Shown: positions 1 through 6,255 of the stretch, in pieces
Layout: every line of letters starts with the position of its first letter
Numbering within the stretch: position 1 is the first letter of the stretch
NCBI GenBank assembly: GCA_947452325.1
Contig: CANGCZ010000091.1
Location: 1-6,575 of the forward strand
DNA: 6,575 nucleotides
From: Comamonadaceae bacterium
GTDB lineage: Bacteria > Pseudomonadota > Gammaproteobacteria > Burkholderiales > Burkholderiaceae_C
Direction: 5' to 3'
The notes under the pieces: model-generated
What the model was told of the DNA's origin: nothing
What the model saw: only the letters and a program-made list of their open reading frames with translations
The model's database searches: none
Program-made: the position numbers and the translations under genes

Positions 1-35
1 AACCCTCAACCCCTCAAGCTGGTAACCGACCGGCC

Positions 36-836
36 ATGACCATGCACAGCCTGATGAAAATGCTGGCTGACGGTGAAAAAATCACCATGCTCACCGCGTA
101 TGACGCGACGTTTGCCGCTGTGGCCGATCTGGCCGGTGTCGAAATCATTCTGGTTGGCGATTCGCTGGGCATGGTCTGCCAAGGCCACAACAGCACGCTG
201 CCGGTCACTTTAGAAGCCATGCGTTACCACACCGAATGCGTGGCGCGCGGTCTGCAAAAACAAAACGGCCGTCCCATCATTTTGGGCGACATGCCTTTTG
301 CCAGTTACGCCACGCCCGAGCAAGCGTTCCAAAGCGCGTCAGTGCTGATGAAGGCCGGTGCCCACATGATCAAGTTAGAAGGCGGCGCATGGTTAGCCCC
401 GACCGTTGAGTTTCTGGTCACACGCGGCATTCCCGTCTGCGGCCATTTGGGCCTGACACCACAAAGCGTGAACACCCTGGGCGGCTACCGGGTCCAAGGC
501 CGGACCGACAGCGGCGCGCAGCAACTCATGCACGACGCCTTGCAATTGCAAAACGCCGGTGCCCAGGCGCTGGTGCTGGAGATGGTGCCAGCCGTTCTGT
601 CGGCTGAAATCACCCGCGCATTGACAACTTGTGCCACCATAGGCATAGGCGCCGGCGTAGACACCGCTGGTCAGATATTGGTGCTGCACGACATGCTGGG
701 CGTGACCCAGGGCAAGGTGCCGAAATTCGCCTACAACTTCATGACCGAGTCCGGCACCGTACTGGGCGCCATGCAAGCCTTTGTCAAATCGGTCAAGGAA
801 AAACGCTTCCCGGTCAACGAACTGCACGCCTGGTAA
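36..836 (+). CDS. panB: 3-methyl-2-oxobutanoate hydroxymethyltransferase (ketopantoate hydroxymethyltransferase)
   Basis: PanB transfers a hydroxymethyl group from 5,10-methylenetetrahydrofolate to 3-methyl-2-oxobutanoate to make ketopantoate, the first committed step of pantothenate synthesis, in the cytoplasm. The 266-residue product matches the family length (E. coli about 264) and is a single TIM-barrel domain. Family motifs are visible: TAYD at 20-23, VGDSLGM with putative metal ligand D42, LGDMPF with D85, KLEGG with E115, VCGHLGLTPQSV at 134-145, LEMVP with the presumed catalytic E182, and IGIGAG at 202-207. It is followed 8 bp later by panC. The start is uncertain. ATG at 36 has no visible Shine-Dalgarno, a second ATG follows at 42, and the frame stays open with no stop back to base 3, so translation may begin upstream of the window. 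Function is very secure; the N-terminus is not. Confidence 0.95.
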   Translation: MTMHSLMKMLADGEKITMLTAYDATFAAVADLAGVEIILVGDSLGMVCQGHNSTLPVTLEAMRYHTECVARGLQKQNGRPIILGDMPFASYATPEQAFQSASVLMKAGAHMIKLEGGAWLAPTVEFLVTRGIPVCGHLGLTPQSVNTLGGYRVQGRTDSGAQQLMHDALQLQNAGAQALVLEMVPAVLSAEITRALTTCATIGIGAGVDTAGQILVLHDMLGVTQGKVPKFAYNFMTESGTVLGAMQAFVKSVKEKRFPVNELHAW

Positions 837-844
837 ACACACCC

Positions 845-1696
845 ATGTTGATTGCCCGCACGGTGGCCGAGTTGCGCCAGCACCTGTCACCTTTTAAAAA
901 ACCGGCCTTTGTGCCCACCATGGGCAATTTGCACGAAGGACACCTGAGCCTGATGCGCATGGCCAAGCAGCTCGGCGACATCAGCGTCGCCAGTATTTTT
1001 GTCAATCGGTTGCAGTTTTTGCCCGGCGAGGACTTTGCCAGTTACCCGCGCACCTTTGACAGCGATTGCGACAAATTACGCAGTGTCGGCTGCGACCTGC
1101 TGTTTGCGCCCGACGAGGCAGAGTTGTACCCGCAAGTCCAAAGTTTTAAGCTGCTGCCCGACCCGGCTTTGGCCGACATTTTGGAAGGCCAGTTCCGCCC
1201 CGGTTTTTTCACCGGCGTGTGCACGGTGGTGTTGAAACTGTTTCATTGCGTGTTTGCGCACAGCGGCGGCGTGGCCGTGTTCGGGCAAAAGGATTTTCAA
1301 CAGCTGCTGATTCTGCGGCGCATGATGACGCAACTGGCCATGCCGGTAGACATCGTCACCGGTGCCACCACGCGCGCGCCTGACGGGCTGGCACTGAGTT
1401 CACGCAACGGTTATTTGAGTGCCGACGAACGCGCCGAGGCGGTTCAACTCTCCATGGCTTTGAACCAGCTTGCGCAATCGGTGCGCGCTGCTGGCGGCTC
1501 GGGAAGTTTTGATGTAGCGGCTGCCGAAACTGCTGCCATGTCAGGCTTGCGCGACAGAGGCTGGCAGCCGGACTACATCACCTTAAGACGCCAATCGGAT
1601 TTGTCACCGGTGACAGCCATCGGCACCGACCCGCTGGTGGTGCTGGGGGCAGCCAGGTTGGGCAAGACGCGTTTGATAGACAACCTAGAGGTTTGA
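845..1696 (+). CDS. panC: Pantothenate synthetase (pantoate--beta-alanine ligase)
   Basis: PanC condenses pantoate with beta-alanine using ATP, through a pantoyl-adenylate, giving pantothenate in the cytoplasm. The 283-residue product has the expected length and fold signatures: VPTMGNLHEGH at 23-33 containing the HxxH nucleotide motif (H30, H33), FVNRLQF at 52-58 with pantoate-binding N54 and Q57, FGQKDFQQL at 146-154, and the KMSKS-like DGLALSSRN at 180-188. ATG 845 was chosen because it places the first motif at the normal distance; the open frame extends back to 629 but that part only overlaps panB out of frame. The gap after panB is 8 bp with no clear ribosome binding site, which suggests translational coupling. 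Oddities are R55-L56 where many PanCs have Pro-Thr/Met, KLFH at 131-134 instead of KLFN, and a slightly longer loop (AHSGG) after it. I recall similar variants in Burkholderiales, so they are probably lineage-typical. Confidence 0.95.
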   Translation: MLIARTVAELRQHLSPFKKPAFVPTMGNLHEGHLSLMRMAKQLGDISVASIFVNRLQFLPGEDFASYPRTFDSDCDKLRSVGCDLLFAPDEAELYPQVQSFKLLPDPALADILEGQFRPGFFTGVCTVVLKLFHCVFAHSGGVAVFGQKDFQQLLILRRMMTQLAMPVDIVTGATTRAPDGLALSSRNGYLSADERAEAVQLSMALNQLAQSVRAAGGSGSFDVAAAETAAMSGLRDRGWQPDYITLRRQSDLSPVTAIGTDPLVVLGAARLGKTRLIDNLEV

Positions 1697-1703
1697 ACCA
1701 GGC

Positions 1704-2705
1704 TTATTCGCCTTTGGCATCCCGGCCCATGAGCATGGCCACGGCTTGAGACGGCGTCACTTCTTCTTGCAATACGGCTACCACCGCTGACGCGATCGGC
1801 ATGTCAACGCCTAAGAGCGCAGCGCGATTCAACACAGTGCGGGCGCTGTACACACCCTCGGCCACATGACCGAGTGACTGCAAGACTTGAGGCAGCGAAC
1901 GGCCTTGCGCCAAGGCCATGCCGACTTGCCGGTTACGCGACAAGTCGCCGGTCGCGGTCAACACCAGATCACCCAATCCGCTCAGGCCCATGAAGGTTTC
2001 TGCTTTGGCACCCAGCGCCACACCCAGGCGCGTCATTTCGGCCAAGCCCCGGGTGATGAGTGCAGCGCGCGCGTTCAAACCGAGTTGCAAGCCATCGCAC
2101 AATCCGGTGGCAATGGCCAGTACGTTTTTCACAGCCCCGCCGGTTTCCACGCCAACCACATCTTCATTGGCATACACACGCAGTTTGTCGGCATGAAACG
2201 CATTGACCAAGGCCTGTCTGACCAGAGCGTGCCGACTGGCCGCCACCAGCGCCGTAGGCTGACCGGCCGCCACTTCCTGCGCAAAACTCGGGCCGCTCAA
2301 CACACCGGCCCTCATGCTTGGCGCCACCTGAATCTGCACTTCGTGCGCCATCAGGCCATACGCATGCTGGTTGTGCTCTACCGCTTCAAAGCCTTTGCAT
2401 AACCAGGCCAGCGGTTTGTCTTGGATAAAAGGGCTGACTTCCAGCAAGACCGGACGCAAGGCGGCCATGGGCACGGCCAGCACCACCAGGTCGGCCTGTT
2501 GAATCAAACCGGGCAAGGGCCCATGGCTGGGCGTCAGGCGCTCGGGCAGAGGGTGGCCGGGTAAATAGCTTGAATTCACACGTTGCGACAACATGCGACG
2601 CGCATGGTCTGCATCACGGGCCCATAAAGTCACTGCATGACGCTGGCTGGCCTGTATGGCCAAGGCGGTACCCCAGGCACCAGCACCCAGAATCAGCAGG
2701 TTCAC
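1704..2705 (-). CDS. gpsA: Glycerol-3-phosphate dehydrogenase [NAD(P)+]
   Basis: GpsA reduces dihydroxyacetone phosphate to sn-glycerol 3-phosphate, the backbone of phospholipids, in the cytoplasm. The 333-residue product has the normal length. The N-terminal Rossmann domain carries GAGAWGTALA at 7-16 and LAVPM at 76-80; LCKGFE at 102-107 supplies an active-site lysine (K104); SGPSFAQEVAAGQPT runs 137-151; GGAVKNVLAIATG at 189-201 contains the presumed catalytic K193; the C-terminal substrate domain has ITRGLAEM at 217-224 and TGDLSRNRQVG at 252-262. Translation starts with GTG whose GTGA overlaps the secB stop. There is no good Shine-Dalgarno in front, so it probably relies on reinitiation after secB. 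Its stop codon lies 7 bp from that of the convergent panC. It is the last gene of the leftward rhodanese-grxC-secB-gpsA series. Confidence 0.97.
   Translation of the reverse strand: MNLLILGAGAWGTALAIQASQRHAVTLWARDADHARRMLSQRVNSSYLPGHPLPERLTPSHGPLPGLIQQADLVVLAVPMAALRPVLLEVSPFIQDKPLAWLCKGFEAVEHNQHAYGLMAHEVQIQVAPSMRAGVLSGPSFAQEVAAGQPTALVAASRHALVRQALVNAFHADKLRVYANEDVVGVETGGAVKNVLAIATGLCDGLQLGLNARAALITRGLAEMTRLGVALGAKAETFMGLSGLGDLVLTATGDLSRNRQVGMALAQGRSLPQVLQSLGHVAEGVYSARTVLNRAALLGVDMPIASAVVAVLQEEVTPSQAVAMLMGRDAKGE
2702..2705 (-). other. GTGA stop/start overlap joining secB and gpsA
   Basis: On the minus strand the four bases GTGA hold both the GTG start of gpsA (2705-2703) and the TGA stop of secB (2704-2702). 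No Shine-Dalgarno is visible in the preceding 20 bases, so gpsA translation is probably coupled to termination on secB. Confidence 0.85.
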
Positions 2706-3148
2706 TGCAGTTGCTGCTCGGCTTTCATGCGCTGTTGCTGGTCGTACATGGCCTGGAAGTTGATTTCAGCCATGTGCACCGGCGGAAAGCCTGCGCGTTG
2801 AATGACATCGGCCACGTTGCTGCGCAAATACGGGTAAATGATTTGCGGGCAGGCGATACCGGTGATGGGTTCCATCTGGCCGTCGGGCATGTGACGGATT
2901 TCAAAAATACCAGCCTGCTTGGCTTCCACCAGAAACATGGTTTGTTCATTGATCTTGGCAGTCACGGTGGCCGTGACTGTGATTTCAAACACACCGTCGC
3001 CGACCTGTTCGGCGCCCAAACCGATTTGAATATCAACCGCAGGCTGTTCCTGAGACAACAAAATGGCCGGGGAATTGGGTTGCTCCAGCGACAAATCTTT
3101 CAGGTACATGCGCTGAATCAAAAAAACGGGATCGGGTGTGTCTGCCAT
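2702..3148 (-). CDS. secB: Protein-export chaperone SecB
   Basis: SecB is a cytoplasmic homotetrameric chaperone that keeps presecretory proteins unfolded and hands them to SecA at the Sec translocon. The 148-residue product is close to the E. coli length (155). Diagnostic segments are the N-terminal YLKDLSLEQPNSP at 15-27, the beta-sheet core with VEAKQAGIF at 74-82, the stretch from C100 through IIYPYLRSNVADVIQRAGF to 121, and PPVHMAEINF at 122-131 before a short charged, Gln-rich tail. ATG at 3148 is preceded on the minus strand by AGGA (plus coordinates 3155-3158) with 6 bases between, a good ribosome binding site. It sits 63 bp downstream of grxC and overlaps gpsA by 4 bp. Co-location of grxC, secB and gpsA is also known in other Proteobacteria. 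Confidence 0.97.
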   Translation of the reverse strand: MADTPDPVFLIQRMYLKDLSLEQPNSPAILLSQEQPAVDIQIGLGAEQVGDGVFEITVTATVTAKINEQTMFLVEAKQAGIFEIRHMPDGQMEPITGIACPQIIYPYLRSNVADVIQRAGFPPVHMAEINFQAMYDQQQRMKAEQQLQ

Positions 3149-3211
3149 GGGATGTCCTGGATAAAACCCACCAAGTAGTTTGGCAGGCGGGGTTAATTTG
3201 AAATGATTATC

Positions 3212-3472
3212 TCAGTTTGCCTCAAGCAAAGGCATGAGGCCGCCGTTGCTGTCAAGCGCAATCAAATCATCGCAGCCACCGACATGGTGCTCGCCGATGA
3301 AAATTTGGGGCACGGTACGCCGCCCGGTCAGGTTCATCATGTGGTCACGCTGCTCGGGCAAGAGGTCGATACGCACTTCCTCGATATGCTCGACGCCGCG
3401 TGACTTGAGAAATTGTTTGGCACGCACGCAATACGGGCAAACAGCGGTGGTGTACATCTTGACAGGTGTCAT
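3212..3472 (-). CDS. grxC: Glutaredoxin 3
   Basis: This is a small cytoplasmic dithiol glutaredoxin that reduces disulfides and glutathionylated proteins with glutathione as electron donor. The 86-residue product has the usual length. Active-site CPYC is at 12-15, preceded by the beta-strand VKMYTTAV; the cis-proline TVP is at 53-55; and the GSH-binding GGCDDL is at 65-70, all typical of GrxC. The ATG start lies 25 bp after the rhodanese stop with no convincing Shine-Dalgarno in that gap. It is the second gene of the leftward series and is probably cotranscribed with the rhodanese and secB. Confidence 0.94.
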   Translation of the reverse strand: MTPVKMYTTAVCPYCVRAKQFLKSRGVEHIEEVRIDLLPEQRDHMMNLTGRRTVPQIFIGEHHVGGCDDLIALDSNGGLMPLLEAN

Positions 3473-3497
3473 GGCAGTTGTGGTGAAGTGATGAGGT

Positions 3498-3905
3498 TCA
3501 GGCTTTTTCCAGCGGCAGATTGGCTTCCTGCCAGATTTTCAGGCCGCCGCCCAGGCTGTGCACATTTTCATAACCGAGTTGCTGCGCGATGCGTTGGGCT
3601 TTTTGCGAGCGCATGCCACTGGCACACACCAATATCAACGGACGTTTTTTGTCAGTCACGACTTTGCCAAGCTCAGCTGAAATATTTTCCATGGCCACGT
3701 GACGTGAGCCTATCAAATGGCCGGTGGCAAATTCTTCGGCACTGCGCACATCCACCACATTGGCTTTTTCACGGTTGATCAACAACACGGCTTGCGTGGG
3801 AGACAGTCCGGGCGCGCCCATGGCCTGCAGGTTGGGAATCAACAATCCGATGCCGGAGGTGACGGCAACCAGCACCAACATCCAGTTTTCAATAAGAAAA
3901 TTCAC
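3498..3905 (-). CDS. Membrane-anchored rhodanese-like domain protein (YibN-type)
   Basis: This is a single rhodanese domain behind an N-terminal membrane anchor. From the GTG at 3905 the product is 135 residues. Residues about 8-24 (WMLVLVAVTSGIGLLIP) form a hydrophobic segment, likely one transmembrane helix. The rhodanese domain has VVDVRSAEEFATGHLIGS at 50-67 and the active-site loop CASGMRS at 94-100 with C94 as the presumed persulfide cysteine, ending in GGGLKIWQ at 119-126. The GTG start is preferred over an in-frame TTG at 3926: GAGG lies 8 bases upstream of the GTG, and NFLIENW is the family-like N-terminus. The family is linked to sulfur transfer or thiol handling, but the substrate is unknown. 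It is first in the leftward series ahead of grxC and is divergent from gpmA. Confidence 0.9.
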   Translation of the reverse strand: MNFLIENWMLVLVAVTSGIGLLIPNLQAMGAPGLSPTQAVLLINREKANVVDVRSAEEFATGHLIGSRHVAMENISAELGKVVTDKKRPLILVCASGMRSQKAQRIAQQLGYENVHSLGGGLKIWQEANLPLEKA

Positions 3906-3907
3906 GC

Positions 3908-3983
3908 GTTCAACCTCAGGTAGCAATCAAGTCTCATTCTAGAATCCTTTTCCGTCCGCTTATTCCTACAAGGTTTTTTTCAT
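3908..3983. promoter_or_regulatory. Divergent intergenic region between rhodanese gene and gpmA
   Basis: This 80-bp gap should hold the promoters of both the leftward rhodanese-grxC-secB-gpsA series and rightward gpmA. The centre is the perfect 10-bp palindrome ATTCTAGAAT at 3936-3945. It gives TAGAAT on the plus strand (3940-3945) and TAGAAT on the minus strand (3941-3936), each matching 5 of 6 bases of the sigma-70 -10 box. Predicted starts near 3952 (plus) and 3929 (minus) would leave short leaders to both genes. I see no good -35 hexamer at 16-18 bp on either side and no TGn extension, so the call is tentative. A seven-T run at 3974-3980 sits just before gpmA. The gpmA Shine-Dalgarno is a weak AAGG at 3970-3973, 12 bases from the ATG. 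Confidence 0.35.
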
Positions 3984-3985
3984 TC

Positions 3986-4672
3986 ATGTACAAGCTTGTT
4001 CTCATCCGCCACGGCGAATCACTCTGGAACCTGGAAAACCGATTCACCGGATGGACCGATGTCGAATTGACCGCCACCGGTGTCGAGCAAGCGCGCCAAG
4101 CCGGTCTGAAACTCAAAGCCAGCGGTTTTGACTTCGATCTGGGCTATACCAGCGTACTCAAACGCGCCATCCACACCATGTGGCATACCTTGGACAGCAT
4201 GGACCGCTCTTGGCTGCCTGTGGCTCACCACTGGCGGCTGAACGAGCGCCATTACGGCGCGTTGCAAGGCTTGAACAAGGCCGAAACCGCACAAAAATTC
4301 GGTGACGCCCAGGTGCTGGCCTGGCGACGCAGTTATGACGTACCGCCGCCAGCGCTCACCCCCGGGGACGAACGCTGCGAAGGCGCCGATCCGCGCTATG
4401 CAAAGCTACAGGCCGGCCAAGTCCCGCTGACCGAATGCCTGAAAGACACGGTAGAGCGGGTCATGCCGTTTTGGCACGATTCATTGGCACCCGCCATACG
4501 CAGTGGCAAACGCGTTCTGATCAGCGCACACGGCAACTCCATCCGTGCCATGGTCAAATTCCTTGACGGTATCTCCGATCAAGACATTGTGGGGCTGAAT
4601 ATCCCAAATGGAGAACCTTTGGTTTATGAATTGGACAGTGAACTCAAACCTATCCGCCACTTTTACCTTTGA
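3986..4672 (+). CDS. gpmA: 2,3-bisphosphoglycerate-dependent phosphoglycerate mutase
   Basis: GpmA interconverts 3- and 2-phosphoglycerate in glycolysis and gluconeogenesis, cycling through a phosphohistidine, in the cytoplasm. The 228-residue product shows the histidine-phosphatase signatures: LIRHGES at 6-12 with phosphorylated H9, ENRFTGWTDVELT at 17-29, R60 in the SVLKRA segment, NERHYGALQGLNK at 86-98 with E87, and SAHGNSIRAMVKFLDG at 180-195 with H182. The protein stops at IRHFYL, where the E. coli enzyme (about 250 residues) continues for roughly 20 more residues of Ala/Lys-rich tail ending in GNQGK-like sequence. Neither alternative frame after the stop restores such a tail, so this looks like a real short C-terminus and not a simple frameshift. 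It is separated from ctpA by 131 bp and could be transcribed alone or with it. Confidence 0.95.
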   Translation: MYKLVLIRHGESLWNLENRFTGWTDVELTATGVEQARQAGLKLKASGFDFDLGYTSVLKRAIHTMWHTLDSMDRSWLPVAHHWRLNERHYGALQGLNKAETAQKFGDAQVLAWRRSYDVPPPALTPGDERCEGADPRYAKLQAGQVPLTECLKDTVERVMPFWHDSLAPAIRSGKRVLISAHGNSIRAMVKFLDGISDQDIVGLNIPNGEPLVYELDSELKPIRHFYL

Positions 4673-4731
4673 ACGCCTATTGCACAAGGTCTTCCGGGAG
4701 CGGTTGGGGTTATCAGCCATGCGGCTGCGGG

Positions 4732-4760
4732 TTTAGCCCTTATAAGCAGTAGACTATCTT
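4732..4760 (+). promoter_or_regulatory. Possible sigma-70-like promoter for ctpA
   Basis: Within the 131-bp gpmA-ctpA gap, TTTAGC at 4732-4737 and TATCTT at 4755-4760 are separated by exactly 17 bp. This would start transcription near 4767, about 37 bases before the ctpA ATG. The matches are weak (3 of 6 and 4 of 6 to consensus), and an alternative TATAAG box at 4741-4746 lacks a -35. The gap also contains a small hairpin, CAGCC-ATGC-GGCTG at 4714-4727, without a T-run. The ctpA ribosome binding site is AGGGA at 4789-4793. Confidence 0.2.
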
Positions 4761-4803
4761 CCTAAATCGCCACGTCCGCGATAAGCACAGGGAATCGTTA
4801 ATC

Positions 4804-6252
4804 ATGGGACAAAAACTCAAAATTGCAGGTTGGTTGACAGTCGGCGCACTCACAGGTGCACTCACGACGTTTTCACTCCAAACAGTGGCACGCGCCAACA
4901 TGGCGCCCCTGCCGCTGGAAGAGTTGCAGCAACTCGCGGCGGTGTTCAGCATGGTCAAATCTGACTATGTAGAACCAGTCGATGAGAAAAAACTCATCAA
5001 CGATGCCATCTCCGGCATGGTTGCCAGCCTTGACCCGCATTCCCAGTATTTCGACAAAAAGTCCTACAAAGAATTCCGTGAAGGCACCACCGGCAAATTT
5101 GTCGGTGTTGGCATAGAGATTTCACAGGAAGACGGTCTGGTCAAAGTGGTGTCCCCTATCGAGGGCTCGCCTGCTGACCGCGCCGGTTTGAAACCGGGCG
5201 ACTTGATCACCAAAGTTGACGACACCGCCGTCAAAGGCATGTCTTTGAACGAAGCCGTCAAGCGCATGCGCGGCGAGCCCAAAACCAAGGTTTTGCTCAC
5301 CATCTACCGCAAAGATGAAAACCGCACTTTCCCGGTAACCATCATCCGCGAAGAAATCAAGACCGTCAGCGTCAAGAGCAAGATGATAGAAAACGGTTAC
5401 GGCTGGATTCGCATCAGCCAGTTCCAGGAACGAACCGTTGAAGACATGACGCGCAAACTCGAAGAGTTGTACAAGCAGGATCCGAAAATGAAAGGCCTGG
5501 TACTTGATTTGCGTAACGACCCGGGCGGCTTGCTGGATGCTGCCGTGGCGGTGTCTGCCGTGTTCCTGCCGGACAACGTGACGGTGGTGTCTACCAACGG
5601 CCAACTCGAAGACAGCAAGTTCACCTACAAAGCGGCACCGGAATACTATTTGCGCCGAGGCGGCCAGGACTCTGTGTCCACGCTGGCCAGCAAAACCCAA
5701 AATCTGTACAAAAAAATCCCATTGCTGGTGCTTGTGAACGAAGGTTCAGCGTCTGCCAGCGAGATTGTTGCAGGTGCTTTGCAAGACCATAAGCGCGCCA
5801 CCCTCATGGGCAGCCAGACTTTCGGCAAAGGTTCAGTTCAAACTGTGCGCCAACTGGGCGCAGACACCGCCTTGAAAATCACCACGGCGCGTTACTACAC
5901 TCCCAGCGGTCGCTCTATCCAAGCCAAAGGCATTGTTCCCGAGTTGCTGGTCGACGACACAGCCGAAGGCAGTCCTTACGCCGCACTTCGCACCCGTGAA
6001 GCCGATCTGGAGAAACACCTCAACAGCGGCCAAGGTGCCGAGGTCAAAGACCCCGCCCGCGAGAAAGCACGCGAAGAGGCTTTGAAGCGTTTGGAAGAAG
6101 AATCCAAAAAACCGGTCGCTGATCGCAAAACACCTGAGTTTGGCAGTACCGAAGACTTCCAGTTGCAACAAGCGCTCAACCATTTGAAACACCAGCCGGT
6201 CAAAATCAGCAAAACCTTGACCGAGCGACCAGTGGAAAAAAAGGAACAGTAA
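4804..6252 (+). CDS. ctpA: Carboxy-terminal processing protease (S41 family, CtpA/Prc type)
   Basis: This is a PDZ-regulated serine protease of family S41 that trims or degrades exported proteins from their C-terminal ends, expected in the periplasm. The 482-residue product has, in order: a hydrophobic N-terminus at about 6-27 with a likely signal-peptidase site after ARA at 29-31; an N-terminal helical region including DPHSQYF at 77-83; a PDZ domain at about 95-175 (GKFVGVGIEI, SPADRAGLKPGD at 122-133); the protease core with LDLRNDPGG at 234-242, GSASASEIVAGAL at 314-326 and TFGKGSVQ at 339-346; and a charged C-terminal helix rich in Lys/Glu from about 415. By alignment with CtpB-type enzymes the Ser-Lys-Gln triad is S317, K342 and Q346, all present. 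ATG 4804 has AGGGA nine to ten bases upstream. The downstream adenylyltransferase gene starts 3 bp after the stop. Confidence 0.95.
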   Translation: MGQKLKIAGWLTVGALTGALTTFSLQTVARANMAPLPLEELQQLAAVFSMVKSDYVEPVDEKKLINDAISGMVASLDPHSQYFDKKSYKEFREGTTGKFVGVGIEISQEDGLVKVVSPIEGSPADRAGLKPGDLITKVDDTAVKGMSLNEAVKRMRGEPKTKVLLTIYRKDENRTFPVTIIREEIKTVSVKSKMIENGYGWIRISQFQERTVEDMTRKLEELYKQDPKMKGLVLDLRNDPGGLLDAAVAVSAVFLPDNVTVVSTNGQLEDSKFTYKAAPEYYLRRGGQDSVSTLASKTQNLYKKIPLLVLVNEGSASASEIVAGALQDHKRATLMGSQTFGKGSVQTVRQLGADTALKITTARYYTPSGRSIQAKGIVPELLVDDTAEGSPYAALRTREADLEKHLNSGQGAEVKDPAREKAREEALKRLEEESKKPVADRKTPEFGSTEDFQLQQALNHLKHQPVKISKTLTERPVEKKEQ

Positions 6253-6255
6253 GGG

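Noticed and set aside
629..844. A longer PanC starting at 629, overlapping panB
   Set aside because: The extra 72 residues are low-complexity, His/Arg-rich out-of-frame panB sequence; ATG 845 gives the standard PanC N-terminus.
1887..2402. Long plus-strand open frame opposite gpsA
   Set aside because: It is the complement of a clear gpsA coding region, its product is rich in Arg/His/Gln with no recognisable motif, and it has no RBS support.
2570..3178. Long plus-strand open frame opposite gpsA/secB
   Set aside because: It spans the complement of two well-supported genes and shows the His/Gly/Leu bias of a shadow frame.
3149..3211. Regulatory RNA or terminator in the grxC-secB gap
   Set aside because: Beyond the secB ribosome binding site I see no inverted repeat, promoter pair or conserved-looking element in these 63 bp.
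3906..3926. TTG start at 3926 for the rhodanese-like protein
   Set aside because: The extra seven residues have no family resemblance, and the GTG at 3905 has GAGG at good spacing and begins a family-like membrane anchor.
3974..3980. Seven-T run before gpmA as an intrinsic terminator
   Set aside because: No GC-rich hairpin precedes it, and it lies in the leader just before a start codon.
4714..4727. Hairpin CAGCC-ATGC-GGCTG after gpmA as a terminator
   Set aside because: The stem is only 5 bp, with no following T-run; it is too weak to call a terminator without transcript data.
5122..5700. Minus-strand open frame inside ctpA
   Set aside because: It is a shadow of the protease core; the translation has the typical antisense composition and no domain.
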